From positions 29,948,020 to 30,012,019 of the forward strand of contig NC_079206.1 in the NCBI RefSeq assembly GCF_026745355.1: a DNA stretch of 64,000 nt, given 5' to 3'. The position numbers and the translations under genes are program-made. The stretch is from Beta vulgaris subsp. vulgaris. Lineage: Eukaryota; Streptophyta; Magnoliopsida; Caryophyllales; Amaranthaceae. This document shows, piece after piece, positions 1 through 11,291 of this stretch (the stretch's first letter is position 1; every line of letters begins with the position of its first letter). The notes beneath the pieces were generated by a model that saw only the letters and a list, made by a program, of their open reading frames with translations, was not told the origin of the DNA and made no database searches.

Positions 1-2077
1 CCTTGTTGGAATGTGTGATAGAAAATGTCAAGTGAGAAGAAAGTGAATACAAAATGCCATTGAGAAGTGGGTTTGTGATTGCGCAATTAGATTCTTGCAC
101 AATTAAGAATAAGATACTAGATAAAGAAGTGATTGAGGAATACATTATGATGGCATCAATTTGAGAAGACAACTTAATGGAGGATATGTAAAGGAAATCG
201 AGATTGAGAAGTTTTGAGTGATATTATTATTTAAGGGACAAGGATAAATTTTTGTGTTATGAAATGATGTATATACACAAGGAACGGTTAAGATTGGTGA
301 CTGAGAGAAAAAGAAAACAAGCTACTACAGGAAAATTTTGAGTTAAAGTTTCTGTTGGGTTGGTGGATGAAGTATGAAATGGTGTATTATAAAGACATAA
401 TGGTGGATATTATTAATTAGGATTATGTGCCTGATGAGGTATGAAGACTCAATCAAGGAAAAAAAAATAATTATACCACAGTGAAAAAGATGATACAAAA
501 TTTAATCTCCTCCTTATGTGGTGTATGAACTCACTCCATATTTAATAGAAATCTTTGGGATATAGAGGTCAAAGGGAAGTATAGCTAAGTTATTTGTAGA
601 GGGCAATTTCTTTGGCAGCTTCATCATAAGAACTTCCTAAAACAGAACTTGTGAAAGAGAGTATATGTCAGTGGATGAATTTAAGCAACCGAAATATCTT
701 TGGAAATAGTATATCTTAGAATAAGTATGGCGACTTGATTGGACAAAGCTGTCATATTATTTAATGATGTGTGCACATTAGAAAATGGTACAAGATGAGT
801 AAAACAAGTACCCTATTTGTAGGAGGATTTTTTGAAGATTGTAGGTGTGTTAAGAAAGGATATACACAATGAACGTTGAGCTCATTAAATACCAGTGACC
901 GAGCGAAGGGAAAGAAATTATAACTAATGATAAGTTAAGTTAATAAATGGAAATTTAATTGGTGGACCCTTGTATTATACTAGAGGTTATGCAAATAAAG
1001 TTTTGGGAATTCAATGTGCATTGTGACATTATGTAATTATTGAGATGTGGAGACTTCATTGACGAAGAAGTTAATAATAACATAGTGGAAAAGTTGGTAC
1101 AAGAACTTAAGCTTTATCTTATATGATGCATCATTGATAGATGTTTTGTAATACGGTGGTCAGAAGGAAGTTTTACCATATCATTTGTGGGAAACGATCT
1201 ATTAATCAGCTCATCAATAGTAAGGTGTTCCTTAATAGCCAAATAAAATGAAACTTATGAGTAAGAGATCTGTCAATGTTGATAGTTGACTTTTCATACG
1301 CGAAATAGTTGGAAGAATAACATAAGTCGTATGTATTACAAAAGGCATGATGATTTGGTTTAAGTTCGTAATGCTTACCATGGGGTTCTATAATCTCGTG
1401 TGCAAACCTGAAAATGATATGAACTGAGTGGATTGAGTTTCGCAAAAGTTCCTGTTATATGAGATATTTTTTTTTTTGGTAATACCAGCGTATTAACATG
1501 TGTATTGTTAATTAGCCTCAAGATGAAAGTTAAAGGTATGTTGTGATGTTATTAGCATAACCTATGATAGTATGAATGAATTAGCATTACGGGTTGACTT
1601 AGACAAGGCCATAATGTATTTCATGTGTCGATGTTGCGAAAATAAGTCCTAGATGCGAGCCATATAATCAGACATGAACCTTTGCAACTATGAAACGACT
1701 TGACCTATGAGGAGAAACCAATTGAAATACTTGATCGTAAGGAAAAACAACTGAGAAGTAGGGTGATCCAAATGGTGAAAGTTCTATAGGCTAACCACTT
1801 GACCTCTGAGGCTACGTGGGAAATAGAGGAACAAATGAGAACGAAATACCCCCACCTTTTCTCTTAGGGTGATATGATCTTTTTGTAATGAATGCTCTAA
1901 TTGAGAGTTATATGATACTGCATGATCTGAATGTTTATTTGATGAAACGATTTATGACATTGCTTATTACGCATATACCATATGGAATGAATTTTTATAT
2001 GAATGTTTATTATCAATGATTTAGGTTCTAACTGAGCTCCAGTTTCGAGGACGAAACTTTTTCTAAGAGGGGAAGGA
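1..2077 (+). pseudogene. Decayed 3' part of a Ty3/gypsy chromovirus pol (integrase C-terminus and chromodomain)
   Basis: From about 1570 to 2077 the plus strand reads, across stops and frameshifts, as the end of a Tekay/Del-type polyprotein. A VFHVSMLRK-like segment lies near 1617-1650, followed at about 1693-1870 by a chromodomain-like stretch with EEKPIEILDRKEKQLR, an ATWEIEEQMR core and YPHLF. The coding part ends just before a polypurine tract and an LTR, as expected for this clade, whose chromodomain helps target integration to heterochromatin. The first ~1.3 kb is so decayed that I can only assign it by position; isolated fragments resemble integrase linker. No open frame remains, so this is a dead copy. 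The 5' part of the element lies outside the window. Confidence 0.7.
2065..2077 (+). other. Polypurine tract of the chromovirus
   Basis: The purine run AAGAGGGGAAGGA lies directly against the TGTAATACCCC start of the LTR. This is the primer site for plus-strand DNA synthesis and fixes the LTR start and the plus orientation. Confidence 0.75.
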
Positions 2078-2617
2078 TGTAATACCCCAAGTTTTACTCT
2101 TAATTAATTAATAACTAATCTTAATGATTAAACTAATAGTGAACATTTTAGTAAATAAAAATTTCTAAGTTAATTTCTAAGATATGTTGTTTAATAATTT
2201 TAGGATAACAAAGTTCATAAATTAAAATTCTAAGTCCTAGCATCAATCTTGTAAATAATGTAAGACTTAAGGTTAGCAAAATTCTGATGAACCCAATGCC
2301 CAATGCCCAAACCTTTTGAAGCCCAAACAAAACAAAAAGGCCTAACACTATTCTTCTCCAAAAATCAGAAAATTAAAACACAAATGAAAAGAAAAGCAAT
2401 AACTCCATCTTCTTCCTCCTCCATACGTGGAAGGACAAGAATGGAGATTTCTTAACAAAGTCAAAAACTATCTCAGTAAATTTAATTGAGTGTTCACCCT
2501 CTCAACCACCCTTAATCCACTGGTTTTCTCAAAACCCCTGAATTTAGCCACTTGTTTTCTAGAATGGTTTTGGTAATTTAAAATTCTGAAATTCATCTAC
2601 TGAGATGGGGATTCCTC

Positions 2618-2625
2618 TATAAATA
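2618..2625 (+). promoter_or_regulatory. TATA box of the chromovirus LTR
   Basis: TATAAATA sits in the 5' third of the LTR, followed by the C-rich leader-like stretch. It is the best candidate core promoter for the LTR transcript. Assigned by motif and position only. Confidence 0.45.
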
Positions 2626-4109
2626 GGAAAGAATGGTTGAGTTTTTCAATCACAAAATCAACAACAAAATACAGAAAAATACAATCAATGGGAAGAATTT
2701 GAAAACAAAAATTCAATCTTTTCCCTCCTCTGTTTTCGGCCACCATTACAACCACCATACAACAACCATAGCCCCACCTTTCTACCAGCACCGGTGAGCC
2801 TACAACACCGCCAAGGCTGCGCCGCAGTGGCAGCGACACCACCCCCACGCCACACCTCTTTCCTATCGTCCCCCTACACCCGCCTCAATCTCTCTCCTCT
2901 TCGTGAGCCGCACACACCACCACACCACCACACCACGACCCATCATCTCTCGCCTTCTCTGCCTCCCACCTGCCGACTTTTCCTCCGCCGCGGAACGCCG
3001 TCGCCCAGCCGCGCCACCAGCACCCACCATCTCCCCTCCCTACTCGCATTTTCCTCGAATCCCCCTGCACGCCTATCTTTCTCTCTCCTCTGCGCGACAC
3101 TACTGTACCACCACCCATCATCACTCGCCTCCCTACTCGCCGGCCTCCTGTCGCCCTTCGCCGCCTCGGAACGCTGCCCACTCGCCGGTCCTCCTGTCCC
3201 GACGTCGAAGACTCTCGTTCTCCCCTGCGTGTGTGTTGTTTTATTTGGGTGAGTTTTACTTTGGTTTTATTGAACATTGACTTTGTATATTAATTTTCAA
3301 ATTTATTAAATCCTTATGGCTAAGTAATAACAGTGTTAATGATGCAAGCTTATAACTAAGTTAAGTCACTTATAAATTATAGGTTAGCTAAGTTTAGCAA
3401 ATACTATTTACGGTTAGTCCTACAAAAACATAGATAGTCAAACTTTAAATTATTTAAGTTATAACATGTTTTAATATATACTCCTAAATTAGTTTAAAAG
3501 TTATAACACTTATAATTTTAATAACTGGCTCACTTATATAATTGTCACTATTAAATGGGAATAAAATATGAGTAATATTTTTAACATGATTTCTAAATAA
3601 TATCTATAGAACTAAGTATAAAGATTTTTGGATAAGCTAGTATAACTTCAACGTATTACGTATAACTTATAAAAAATACTCGTTTTGAAACATAAAAGAA
3701 CTCGTTCCTCGGAGCTCAGTAAGGACGATATTAAGGACATAAGAAGAGGATTATTATTATTATTATTCTGCAATCAAGGTAACAACTACTGCTGGTGCCC
3801 ACAATTCCTTTGAAATGCGTTTTTTTAATATGCTACTGAGATGATAATTTATGAACATGTGTTTATGAGTTGCGGGATTATTACATGTTTTGATTACGTA
3901 TCCTGAGACTTATATGATTGAAAGATACTGAGTTACAGAAGCATACTGATCACTGAAATGACATTGTTTATAAAATATTAATTGAAGTTACTGAGTTACT
4001 GAAATACACTGATCAGTGTTAAAGTAAAAAGGAATGTAACTTGATAAAGTAAAGTGAAAGAACTGGTTGGTTGTACCTACTGACTGACTGAAGGTCGTGC
4101 ACGTACCGT

Positions 4110-4172
4110 ACTGTTTACTAGGGCACTGGCCCGATACTGTTTACTGGGGCACTGGCTCACTACTGTTTACTG
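4110..4172. repeat. Short tandem repeat inside the LTR
   Basis: The motif ACTGTTTACT followed by GGGGCACTGGC recurs two to three times at a period of about 26 bp, then runs into GC-rich inverted pieces (GCAATGCCC, GGGCCAAGGCCC, GGGAGACGTCCC) to about 4245. Such arrays are common in long chromovirus LTRs. Confidence 0.6.
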
Positions 4173-4804
4173 GTGTAGGGCAATGCCCGGGGCCAAGGCC
4201 CTTGCACAGTGGTGCATACACATACTGGGAGACGTCCCAGCACTGACTGATGTACATCAACCAGAGTAAAAACTGATGAAATGGAATCATGGACTATTAA
4301 AGTGAATTGAATGAATTTTGTTTTCGTAAATGTTTGAATTATTCTTTCCCCTGTTTTGTAAATAAAATGAGTTGAAATGAGTTTCCGTTGCTAGGGTAGT
4401 TTGTTACTGAGCCTCGGCTCATAACGTTTTGCTTTTATGTTTTAGGTATGGTCAGACAGTTGAAAGATCGTTGGTAAAACGGATTTTGCTAATGAGTGTT
4501 AAAGAATCTAGTATGGCACTAATAGTAAGGGTTCGTAAGCTCAAGCTAGAAGCACTGCAAGAGAGAGAGTTCAGGATGGATCTCGTGTATCAATGCTGTT
4601 GTATGTATTTTATATCTTATGGGCTAGGAAGATTATTATTATTATAGCTAATATTGGTGAGTTTTAAGAATTATAGTCTCTAAGACTATTTAAGCTAATT
4701 ATTACATTAGTGGGCCCATAACCCACAGGTTTAATTTTCTAGTTTACGCTACCAATTATAAGTACATGTGTTTAAATGAGGTTATTAATTTTCGGAGCGT
4801 TACA

Positions 4805-5613
4805 CAAAATCAGCAGTAGGGGGAGGGGGATGTGAAGAAGAGGAGGGAATGGAAGGAGTGGGCTCATGCCTACGGTAGATCTGAGGAGGCTCAGGAACTG
4901 GACCAGTCTCAGGGGGGTGTGCCTCATCTCCAACAGGGAGAAGGTAGGTAGGTGGTGCGGTATTCTCGGAGTAGTCATCTCCTACAGGTAATTGGACCAA
5001 GTCAGGATTAGGGAGGAGTATAGATTGCCGATTTGCAATCATCCACCTAAAGTGCCTACCACTAGGGACAACATATCGGGCCGAAAGAAAATGATCAAGG
5101 TTGAGGTAGGTGGCCCCCGGAACAACATTGTTCCGATTTTTAACATAACCAAAGTGACAGGCGATGTGGGTGACTAACCCCTCCATAACGATAGGCACAG
5201 AGGAGCGAACACTGTCGTTTTCCTCGAAAGTGGGGTAAGTCGTGGAGAGTTTGTCGAATGGTCAATTTTCGATCCATATTAGCAATTCTAAAGTACATAA
5301 CGTGATCATATGTTGAATGCTTACGGATGTCTAGGGAACTTAGAAAGTCAAGGGTGATATCAGCATAAGTTCCATGGTACAGTGTAAAAAGTGACTCTAT
5401 ACCAACTCCCACAAACAAGGTTCGGGTGATTTCATAGATACCAAGAGCATGCAAGAGGTCCCGATTAACAAAGAGAGTGGGGGAAATCAGACAGTGTTTT
5501 AGTTTTTGAAAGCATACCTTTTGGTCTTTGTCCTTGAAAATGATATGGCGGTATGTAGGGTCGGCCTCAATTGCGCGAGTGTTAGTCCCACGTACACCAC
5601 ATCGGGCAGCCAT
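4805..5613 (-). pseudogene. Athila post-integrase ORF (ATHILA ORF-1-like), interrupted
   Basis: The frame opens at 5613 and runs about 157 codons to 5140; similar coding continues in another frame from 5198 to 4805, so there is a frameshift at about 5200. The first part has the family pattern of a retained HALGI segment, a region ending ITLDFLSSL and FRIANMDRKLTI. The second part ends in a Pro/Ser-rich tail that is cut by the chromovirus LTR at 4804/4805. In Athila this ORF sits where retroviruses have env, but its function is unproven. Assignment rests on position after integrase and on family-like motifs. Confidence 0.6.
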
Positions 5614-6273
5614 TGAAGAAGAGGATAAACATTGACTGAATAAACCTAAGAAGGAAATGGAAGAAGTAAAAGGAAGAAGTGATAGAGCGAGGGGAAGAAA
5701 AGTATAATTGGGATGGGAAAATTCTGAAGGAGAAAATTGAGAGTGTGGATGGGGAGGAGGGATGAAGTTGGGGTTAGGGTTACGAGAGAGAGAGAGAGAG
5801 AGAGTGAGAGGAAGAAGATGAAGGAGTTGTGAGACTTGGAAAAGAAAAAAAAATCATGGGTTATATCGAAAAGCCTCGGGTGAAAATTTTCTTCAGACTT
5901 CTTTTTCGTTTTTGTGAATGTTGCCCAAGGGTTGCTTGCGAGCCCGGCCGACCAAATATCGTCCGACCTACCCGGGCTGAAAAATTCCTTCACCTGTTTC
6001 ATTTTTTGCGAAGGCCATGAAATTTCACTCACGGGCCCGACCAGGCGGTTTGCGCCCGACTTACCCGGGTGGTTCTCAGTAAGTGTTGTTCTTCGATACG
6101 TCGGTGTGTGACCCCTTTATACACATGCCTGCAATAGTGTTCCAATATATGAAAAATTCTCACTCCAAAAGGAATAATAAAAATAGAAAATGAAAACTGC
6201 ACTAAAAGGAAGATTCGGGTTGCCTCCCGAATAGCGCTGGTTTATGAAGGTCCCGCACGACCGTTTACCTCCC
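5614..6273. other. Athila spacer between integrase and the 3' ORF, with (GA)n and GC-rich motifs
   Basis: No convincing gene. It contains a (GA)n run at 5784-5804 and GC-rich motifs at 5940-6080 (GGGCCCGACCAGGCGG and GCGCCCGACTTACCCGGGTGG) that resemble, in inverted orientation, motifs in the Athila LTR at about 12180-12310. Short open frames here are low-complexity. Confidence 0.5.
5784..5804. repeat. (GA)n microsatellite
   Basis: Uninterrupted GA dinucleotide run of about 21 bp. Confidence 0.9.
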
Positions 6274-7440
6274 TCATTCGTCAAGTGATGGTGGTGTGGA
6301 GAGGTAGAGAACCTCGACTAGACCCACAGGAGCTCCTTCCTGGTACAACTTCAGACGTTGACTGTTAACTTTGAATACTTCACCTTTCTCATTTGTAATC
6401 TTTATTGAACCAAATTTGTTCACTCTAGTAACCGTGAAGGGGCCGGACCATCTAGACATCAACTTACCAGGAAAAAGTTTGAGCCTAGAATTGTACAATA
6501 AAACCTTATCTCCCATAATGAACTCCCTTGGTAGGATCTTTTTGTCATGCCACTTTTTCGTTTTCTCCTTATAGATCGCGCGATATCATAAGCCAACAAT
6601 TGAAATTAATCAAGCTCATTGAGTTGAGGAAGTCGTTTCTCCCCTGCAAGCTTTTGATCCATATTAAGCGCTTTGATGGCCTAGAAAGCCTTATATTCTA
6701 ATTCAATGGGTAGGTGACATGATTTCCCATACACAAATCTATAGGGTGAAGTACTAATTGTTGTTTTGAATGCAGTTTTGTAAGCCCAAAGTGTGTCATC
6801 CAGCTTCGTACTCCAATCTTTCCTAGACCTTGCAACCACCTTCTCGAGAATGGACTTAACTTCTTGATTAGAAACCTCTACTTGCCCATTATTTTGAGGG
6901 TGATACGCTAATCTAGTACGATGGTAAACTCCATATTTGTTCAAAAGAGTATCCAAATGTCGTTCATGAAAATGGGAGCCTCCATCACTAATCACAGTTC
7001 TTGGAACCCCAAACCTTGGGAATATGATTCTCTTGAATAAAGCTATTACTACCTTAGAGTCATTGGTAGGGGATGCCACGGCTTCGACCCACTTAGAGAC
7101 ATAATCGACCGCAACCAAGATGTAACAATTCCCATTGGAAGAGGGGAACGGTCCCATTAAGTCAATACCCTAAACATAAAAACTTTCAACTTCAAGAATA
7201 CTTGTTTGGGGCATCTCATGCCATATCAAAATGTTGTCGGTCCTTTAGCAAGCGTCACAGGAGATGATAAAAGATTGAGCGTCCTTGAACATTGTGGGCC
7301 AAAAGAAACCCGACTCATGGAGCTTGGCTACGGTTCTCGAAGGACCATGATGGCCTCCATAAGGCGAGTTGTGACAGCGGTTCGGAATTCCTGTGACCTC
7401 CCACTCGGGAACACATTTGCGAAAAAGACCATCTGAATAT
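6274..7440 (-). pseudogene. Athila integrase (H2C2 finger, DDE core, C-terminal domain), frameshifted
   Basis: Integrase inserts the DNA copy into the genome. The core is open from 7157 to 6681: VAVDYVSKW carries the first catalytic Asp, VISDGGSHF the second, and [13 protein letters not shown] the Glu, so the DD35E triad is intact in this fragment. Upstream (about 7200-7330 on the minus strand) is a broken H2C2 zinc-finger region. The C-terminal barrel-like part ([27 protein letters not shown]) is open separately at 6516-6274. Stops at about 7158 and 6530-6680 separate the blocks, so no continuous protein can be made. Confidence 0.85.
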
Positions 7441-8960
7441 TCACGAAATAAGAAGGGATCATCCCAAAAGTAGAAAGTAAATAGTGGAGAAATCTTTTCT
7501 TTTGTTGGTAGGACAAATCAAGAGAAAGGATACCGCCTACCAAGTAATTGGCATATTCGGCAAACCAAGGGATCTGTGAGGTGACTGCATACAAATGATC
7601 ATCAGGAAAAGAATCATCTATTGGAGTGGAGTTAATATCATCTTCATGCCGAATCATGGACAAGTGGTCTGCAACTACGTTCTCTACTCCTTTCTTATCA
7701 CGAATTTCGATGTCGAACTCTTGGAGTAAGAGAATCCAGCGAATGAGCCTAGGCTTGGCTTCCTTCTTAGAGAGAAGGTACTTCAAGGCTGCGTGATCAG
7801 TATAGATAATGACTTTAGAGCCAAACAGATAAGATCTGAATTTCTCTAAAGCATAAACAATAGCCAAAAGTTCCTTTTCTAGTAGTAGCATAGTTAACTT
7901 CTGCCTCATCCAACGTCTTGCTGGCATAATAGTTAGCATGTAAGACCTTATCCTGGCGTTGACCGAGTACGGCCCTAACTGCATAATCACTTGCATCACA
8001 CATTATATCCAAAGGGAGTTCTCAATTAGGAGAACGGATAATAGGTGCAGTTATCAAAGCTTTCTTGATCCTGTCAAATGACTCAAAACACTCATCAGTA
8101 AAATCAAATGCATCATCTTTAAGAAGGGGTTGTGTTAATGGTTTAGCAATTTTCGAAAAATCCTTGATGAAGCGGCAATAAAACCCCGCATGACCAAGGA
8201 AGGTGCGGACTCCTTTAATAACATTATTACGTGGGGTAATTGCTCAATCACTTGGACTTTAGCGCGATCCACTTGGATGCCCTTATGAGAAACAATCTGG
8301 CCTAAAACAACTCCTTCAGTCACCAATGACATTTTTCCCAGTTTATTACCAAATTACATTCTTCACATCTTTTCATGCCTTTAGTGAGATTAATTAAGCA
8401 TATATCAAACGTAGAGCCATATACACTAAAATCATCCATAAAGACTTCCATAATAGACTCTATGAACTTAGAAAATCATCACGCAACGTTGAAAAGGTAG
8501 CAGGGGCATTACACAAACCAAAGGGCATTGCCATAAGGACATGTAAGGTTGTCTTTTCTTGATCATCAGAATGAATGGGAATTTGGAAAAAACCGGAATA
8601 CCCATCCAAGTAACAAAAATATTTGTGACAAGCCAACCATTCAAGCATTTGATCAATAAAAGGTAGTGGTCCTTTTTAGTGGTCATATTTAGTCGCCTAT
8701 AGTCTATACACATACGCCATCCAGTCACGATTCAAGTGGGAATTAACTCATTCTTTTCATTTTTCACAACAGTCATACCACCCTTTTTCGATACTACTTG
8801 TACAAGACTTACACACTTAGAATCACCAATAGGATAGATAGTAACTGCATCAAGTAGTTTTATCACGTCTTTCTTAACCACTTCTTGCATGTTTGGATTC
8901 AGTATCCTTTGTGGTTGAATGCATGGCGTATGATCATCCTCGAGGTGTATCTATGTCTAC
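7441..8960 (-). pseudogene. Athila reverse transcriptase and RNase H, broken
   Basis: RNase H lies at about 8012-7328: it begins [15 protein letters not shown], followed in another frame by [18 protein letters not shown] and [12 protein letters not shown]. Reverse transcriptase fragments lie upstream: CIDYRRLN at about 8700, FCYLDGYSGFFQIPIH and MPFGLCNAPATF at 8648-8500, and the connection domain (VSHKGIQVDRAKVQVIEQLP) at about 8332-8200. The usual catalytic YVDD segment (expected near 8440-8380) reads only as a degraded stretch. At least four frame changes occur. Confidence 0.8.
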
Positions 8961-9096
8961 AAAATCGGGGCTTATACCCTTTTAGTCATCGATACTGTAC
9001 CCAATGGCCTTCTTATGAGTTTTCATAACAGTCAAAAGTTGGGAGAGTTGACTGTTATCTAGTGCAGCACTGATTATTAGAGGTTTTAACTCATGT

Positions 9097-9984
9097 TCAT
9101 CTAAAAACACATACTTCAAGGGAGAGGATTAGAGGTTTAAGTTCGAGTTTCTTTACCTCAATATTGCATGCAGATTTAACTAACCTCTTTAACTTGTGGC
9201 ATTCACTAAGGTCGACCTCTTCACTTGCCAGAGCCTTCTTAATAGCAGCGATCTCATTACTCCAAATACTGCCATCACCTGAGAAAAAATCAAGACAAAG
9301 TACCGCCTCCAAAGGATCTCCAAAGAGAGCTTGGGGCATGTTATCATGGCAAATTACATCAACCACATCAATACTATAACATTTTTCCTCTAGCATAGAA
9401 CTTTTCAAATCGGTGCTCAGATTAAAAGTGACTTCATCATCTCCTACTGATAGTGTGAGTTTACCATTTTTCACATCACTTACTGCACCTACAGTATGGA
9501 GGAAGGGTCTACCCAAAATAATCGAAATTTGTGTGTCTTCCTCCATGCCAAACACAACAAAATCAACGGCAATAATAAAATTTTCTACCCTAACAGGCAC
9601 ATCTTCTAGAACACCCAGGGGGTATTTAACATATATGTCAGCCATTTGCAGAGTAATATTAGTAACTTTTAAACTTTCCATGTTTAATTTTGATGAAACA
9701 GATAATGGCATAACACTCACAGTAGCACCTAAATCACACAATGCTTTATTTATGAATAGTCTACCAATGTGACAGGGAATAGAGAAACTACTAGGATCTT
9801 TTAATTTTGGTGGAGACTTATTTTGTAAAAAGGCACTACATTCCTTTGTAAATGCAAGTGTCTCCACCTCATTAAAAGCCTTTTTCCTAGTTAAGAAATC
9901 TTTCATGAATTTTGCATAAGCAGGCACTTGAGTAATTAGTTCTGTACAAGGAACGGTTATCTGAAGATTCTTGACGACCTCCAA
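9097..9984 (-). pseudogene. Athila aspartic protease region of gag-pol
   Basis: A 295-codon open stretch. The retropepsin-like core has the Athila-style active site CDLGATVSVMPLSV (about residues 110-123) and the ILGRPFL motif about 60 residues later. The N-terminal KFMKDFLTRKK segment is typical of the Athila gag-protease linker. It cleaves the polyprotein. This is the longest intact stretch of the element but is separated from gag and reverse transcriptase by stops, so it is not expressed as a normal polyprotein. Confidence 0.8.
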
Positions 9985-9999
9985 AAACTTACCAAATTG

Positions 10000-11155
10000 T
10001 TAGTCTAGCTTACTCTTGAGTTGACGATTTGGAAAAGGAAGTTTGATAGGAAGAACCTAGATAGCATGTTGTTTGGCCTCATTTGTCTCTCTATTTTCAG
10101 TCACTTGCTTAGAGTTCTCCTTGTCAATTTTTGGTTCATCTTGGACCCATTTTCCATCGTTTTTCACACTCACAGTATCATCAGTAGGCATGGGTGGTCC
10201 ATTATAATCAGAACCACTACAAAGGGTGATGGCGTTTGACGAATCTGTTGGCTGGAGAGATTGTGCTGGTAGAGAACCTTATTGTCGAGTAGAGTTCGAA
10301 GTAGCCAACTGTGCCAACTGGCTCTCCAACATCTTGTTGTGAGCTAGAATGGACTCTATCCGTGCCTTCTTAGTTTGTTTGTCTTTTTGCATCTGCAGCA
10401 TCATATTTATCATCTCAACCATCATGGGATCGGCAGTTGGTGCTTGTGGAGATGGATTGAAAGGTGGTCTAGAGAAACCATGGGGTTGCTAAGAAGGTTG
10501 TTGGTAATATCTCTAGTTCAATGGTTGTGCCTGTGGTTGTGGTGCAGGAGGATTTAGAACATTAGTACTCTTGTATAATAAATTAGGATCATTTCCTAAT
10601 CCCGGGTTGTATGTGTTGGAGTATGGGTTGTTAGGTCGATATGATTGGAAGGCATTAACTTGTTCGAGCAAACTCCGACACTCATGTGACCAATGTCCAA
10701 CTATATCACAATTGTCACAAAAGATCTCAGAAGAATCTCCCGAATTTGATCTTGTGTTACTCCCTGTTGCTTAATAGTAGAACATTGTTTACAGAAATCC
10801 TGAAAATGTAGATTAGGGTCTTCATTAGGTCCCCCACCAAACTGTTTCCTTTCGATCATATTCATCAATGCAGGTTTGATCTCAAAATTGACAGCTTCAT
10901 CATATTTGGGCATTTGATTGCTCTAGGGAAGCTCAACCAAGGAGGGCTGTGAAAAGTCAGTAAGGCTCCGATCCATTTCTGATTCTCTGGGAATAGTAGG
11001 AATAGAATGTCTAGAATCAGAATCAGAATCCAACGGTCTATCTCCCCTTGAATTATCTCGCAATTGTCTGAAGAAGTTCTTCTGAATATAAAAGGATCTT
11101 TCATTTTCAGGATCAAATGGAAGATTACCCAAACTTAAGCTCATGCGCATAGACT
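10000..11155 (-). pseudogene. Athila gag with an internal deletion
   Basis: The N-terminal part starts at 11150 (MRMSLSLGNLPFD) and continues in a second frame to about 10730, ending in the gag entry segment (GGGPNEDPNLHFQDFC, then GVTQDQIREIL). Almost at once the sequence becomes the C-terminal zinc knuckle (CDNCDIVGHWSHEC, about 10715-10674), followed by Gln/Pro-rich linker. Athila gag normally has a few hundred residues of capsid-like domain between these two points, so that domain appears deleted near 10720. The capsid role in particle assembly would be lost. Confidence 0.7.
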
Positions 11156-11268
11156 AACTAAAGAACAAACAATTAAGAGATTGTGTCCCAAAGAATAAGT
11201 GTTCTCTGAGACGAGAATATATAATCTAGACTCTAAAAAGATTAAAGAAAATGGAACAAAACCGTAAT

Positions 11269-11286
11269 TCCCTGACAACGGCGCCA
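11269..11286 (-). other. Primer binding site, tRNA-Asp type
   Basis: On the minus strand TGGCGCCGTTGTCAGGGA lies 5 bp after the LTR end. It is complementary, with one or two differences, to the 3' end of plant tRNA-Asp, the usual Athila primer. Confidence 0.85.
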
Positions 11287-11291
11287 AATTT

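Larger units (their letters stand above)
2078..4804 (+). repeat. 3' LTR of a Tekay/Del-type chromovirus (2.7 kb)
   Basis: The LTR starts TGTAATACCCC after the polypurine tract and ends ...CGGAGCGTTACA, so it has the TG...CA ends and the longer TGTAA/TTACA inverted termini of this clade. It holds a TATA box at 2618, a very C-rich pyrimidine stretch at 2760-3230, a tandem repeat at 4110-4172, and AT-rich U5-like sequence. The open frames in the C-rich stretch (2794-3280, both strands) are low-complexity His/Pro/Ser or Arg/Gly-rich and are not convincing genes. The base after the LTR resumes Athila coding sequence, so this is an insertion junction. The matching left target-site duplication should lie outside the window next to the 5' LTR. 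Confidence 0.8.

Noticed and set aside
2794..3280. Overlapping open frames on both strands, 125-152 codons
   Set aside because: They lie inside the chromovirus LTR in C-rich low-complexity sequence; the products are His/Pro/Ser or Arg/Gly repeats with no domain.
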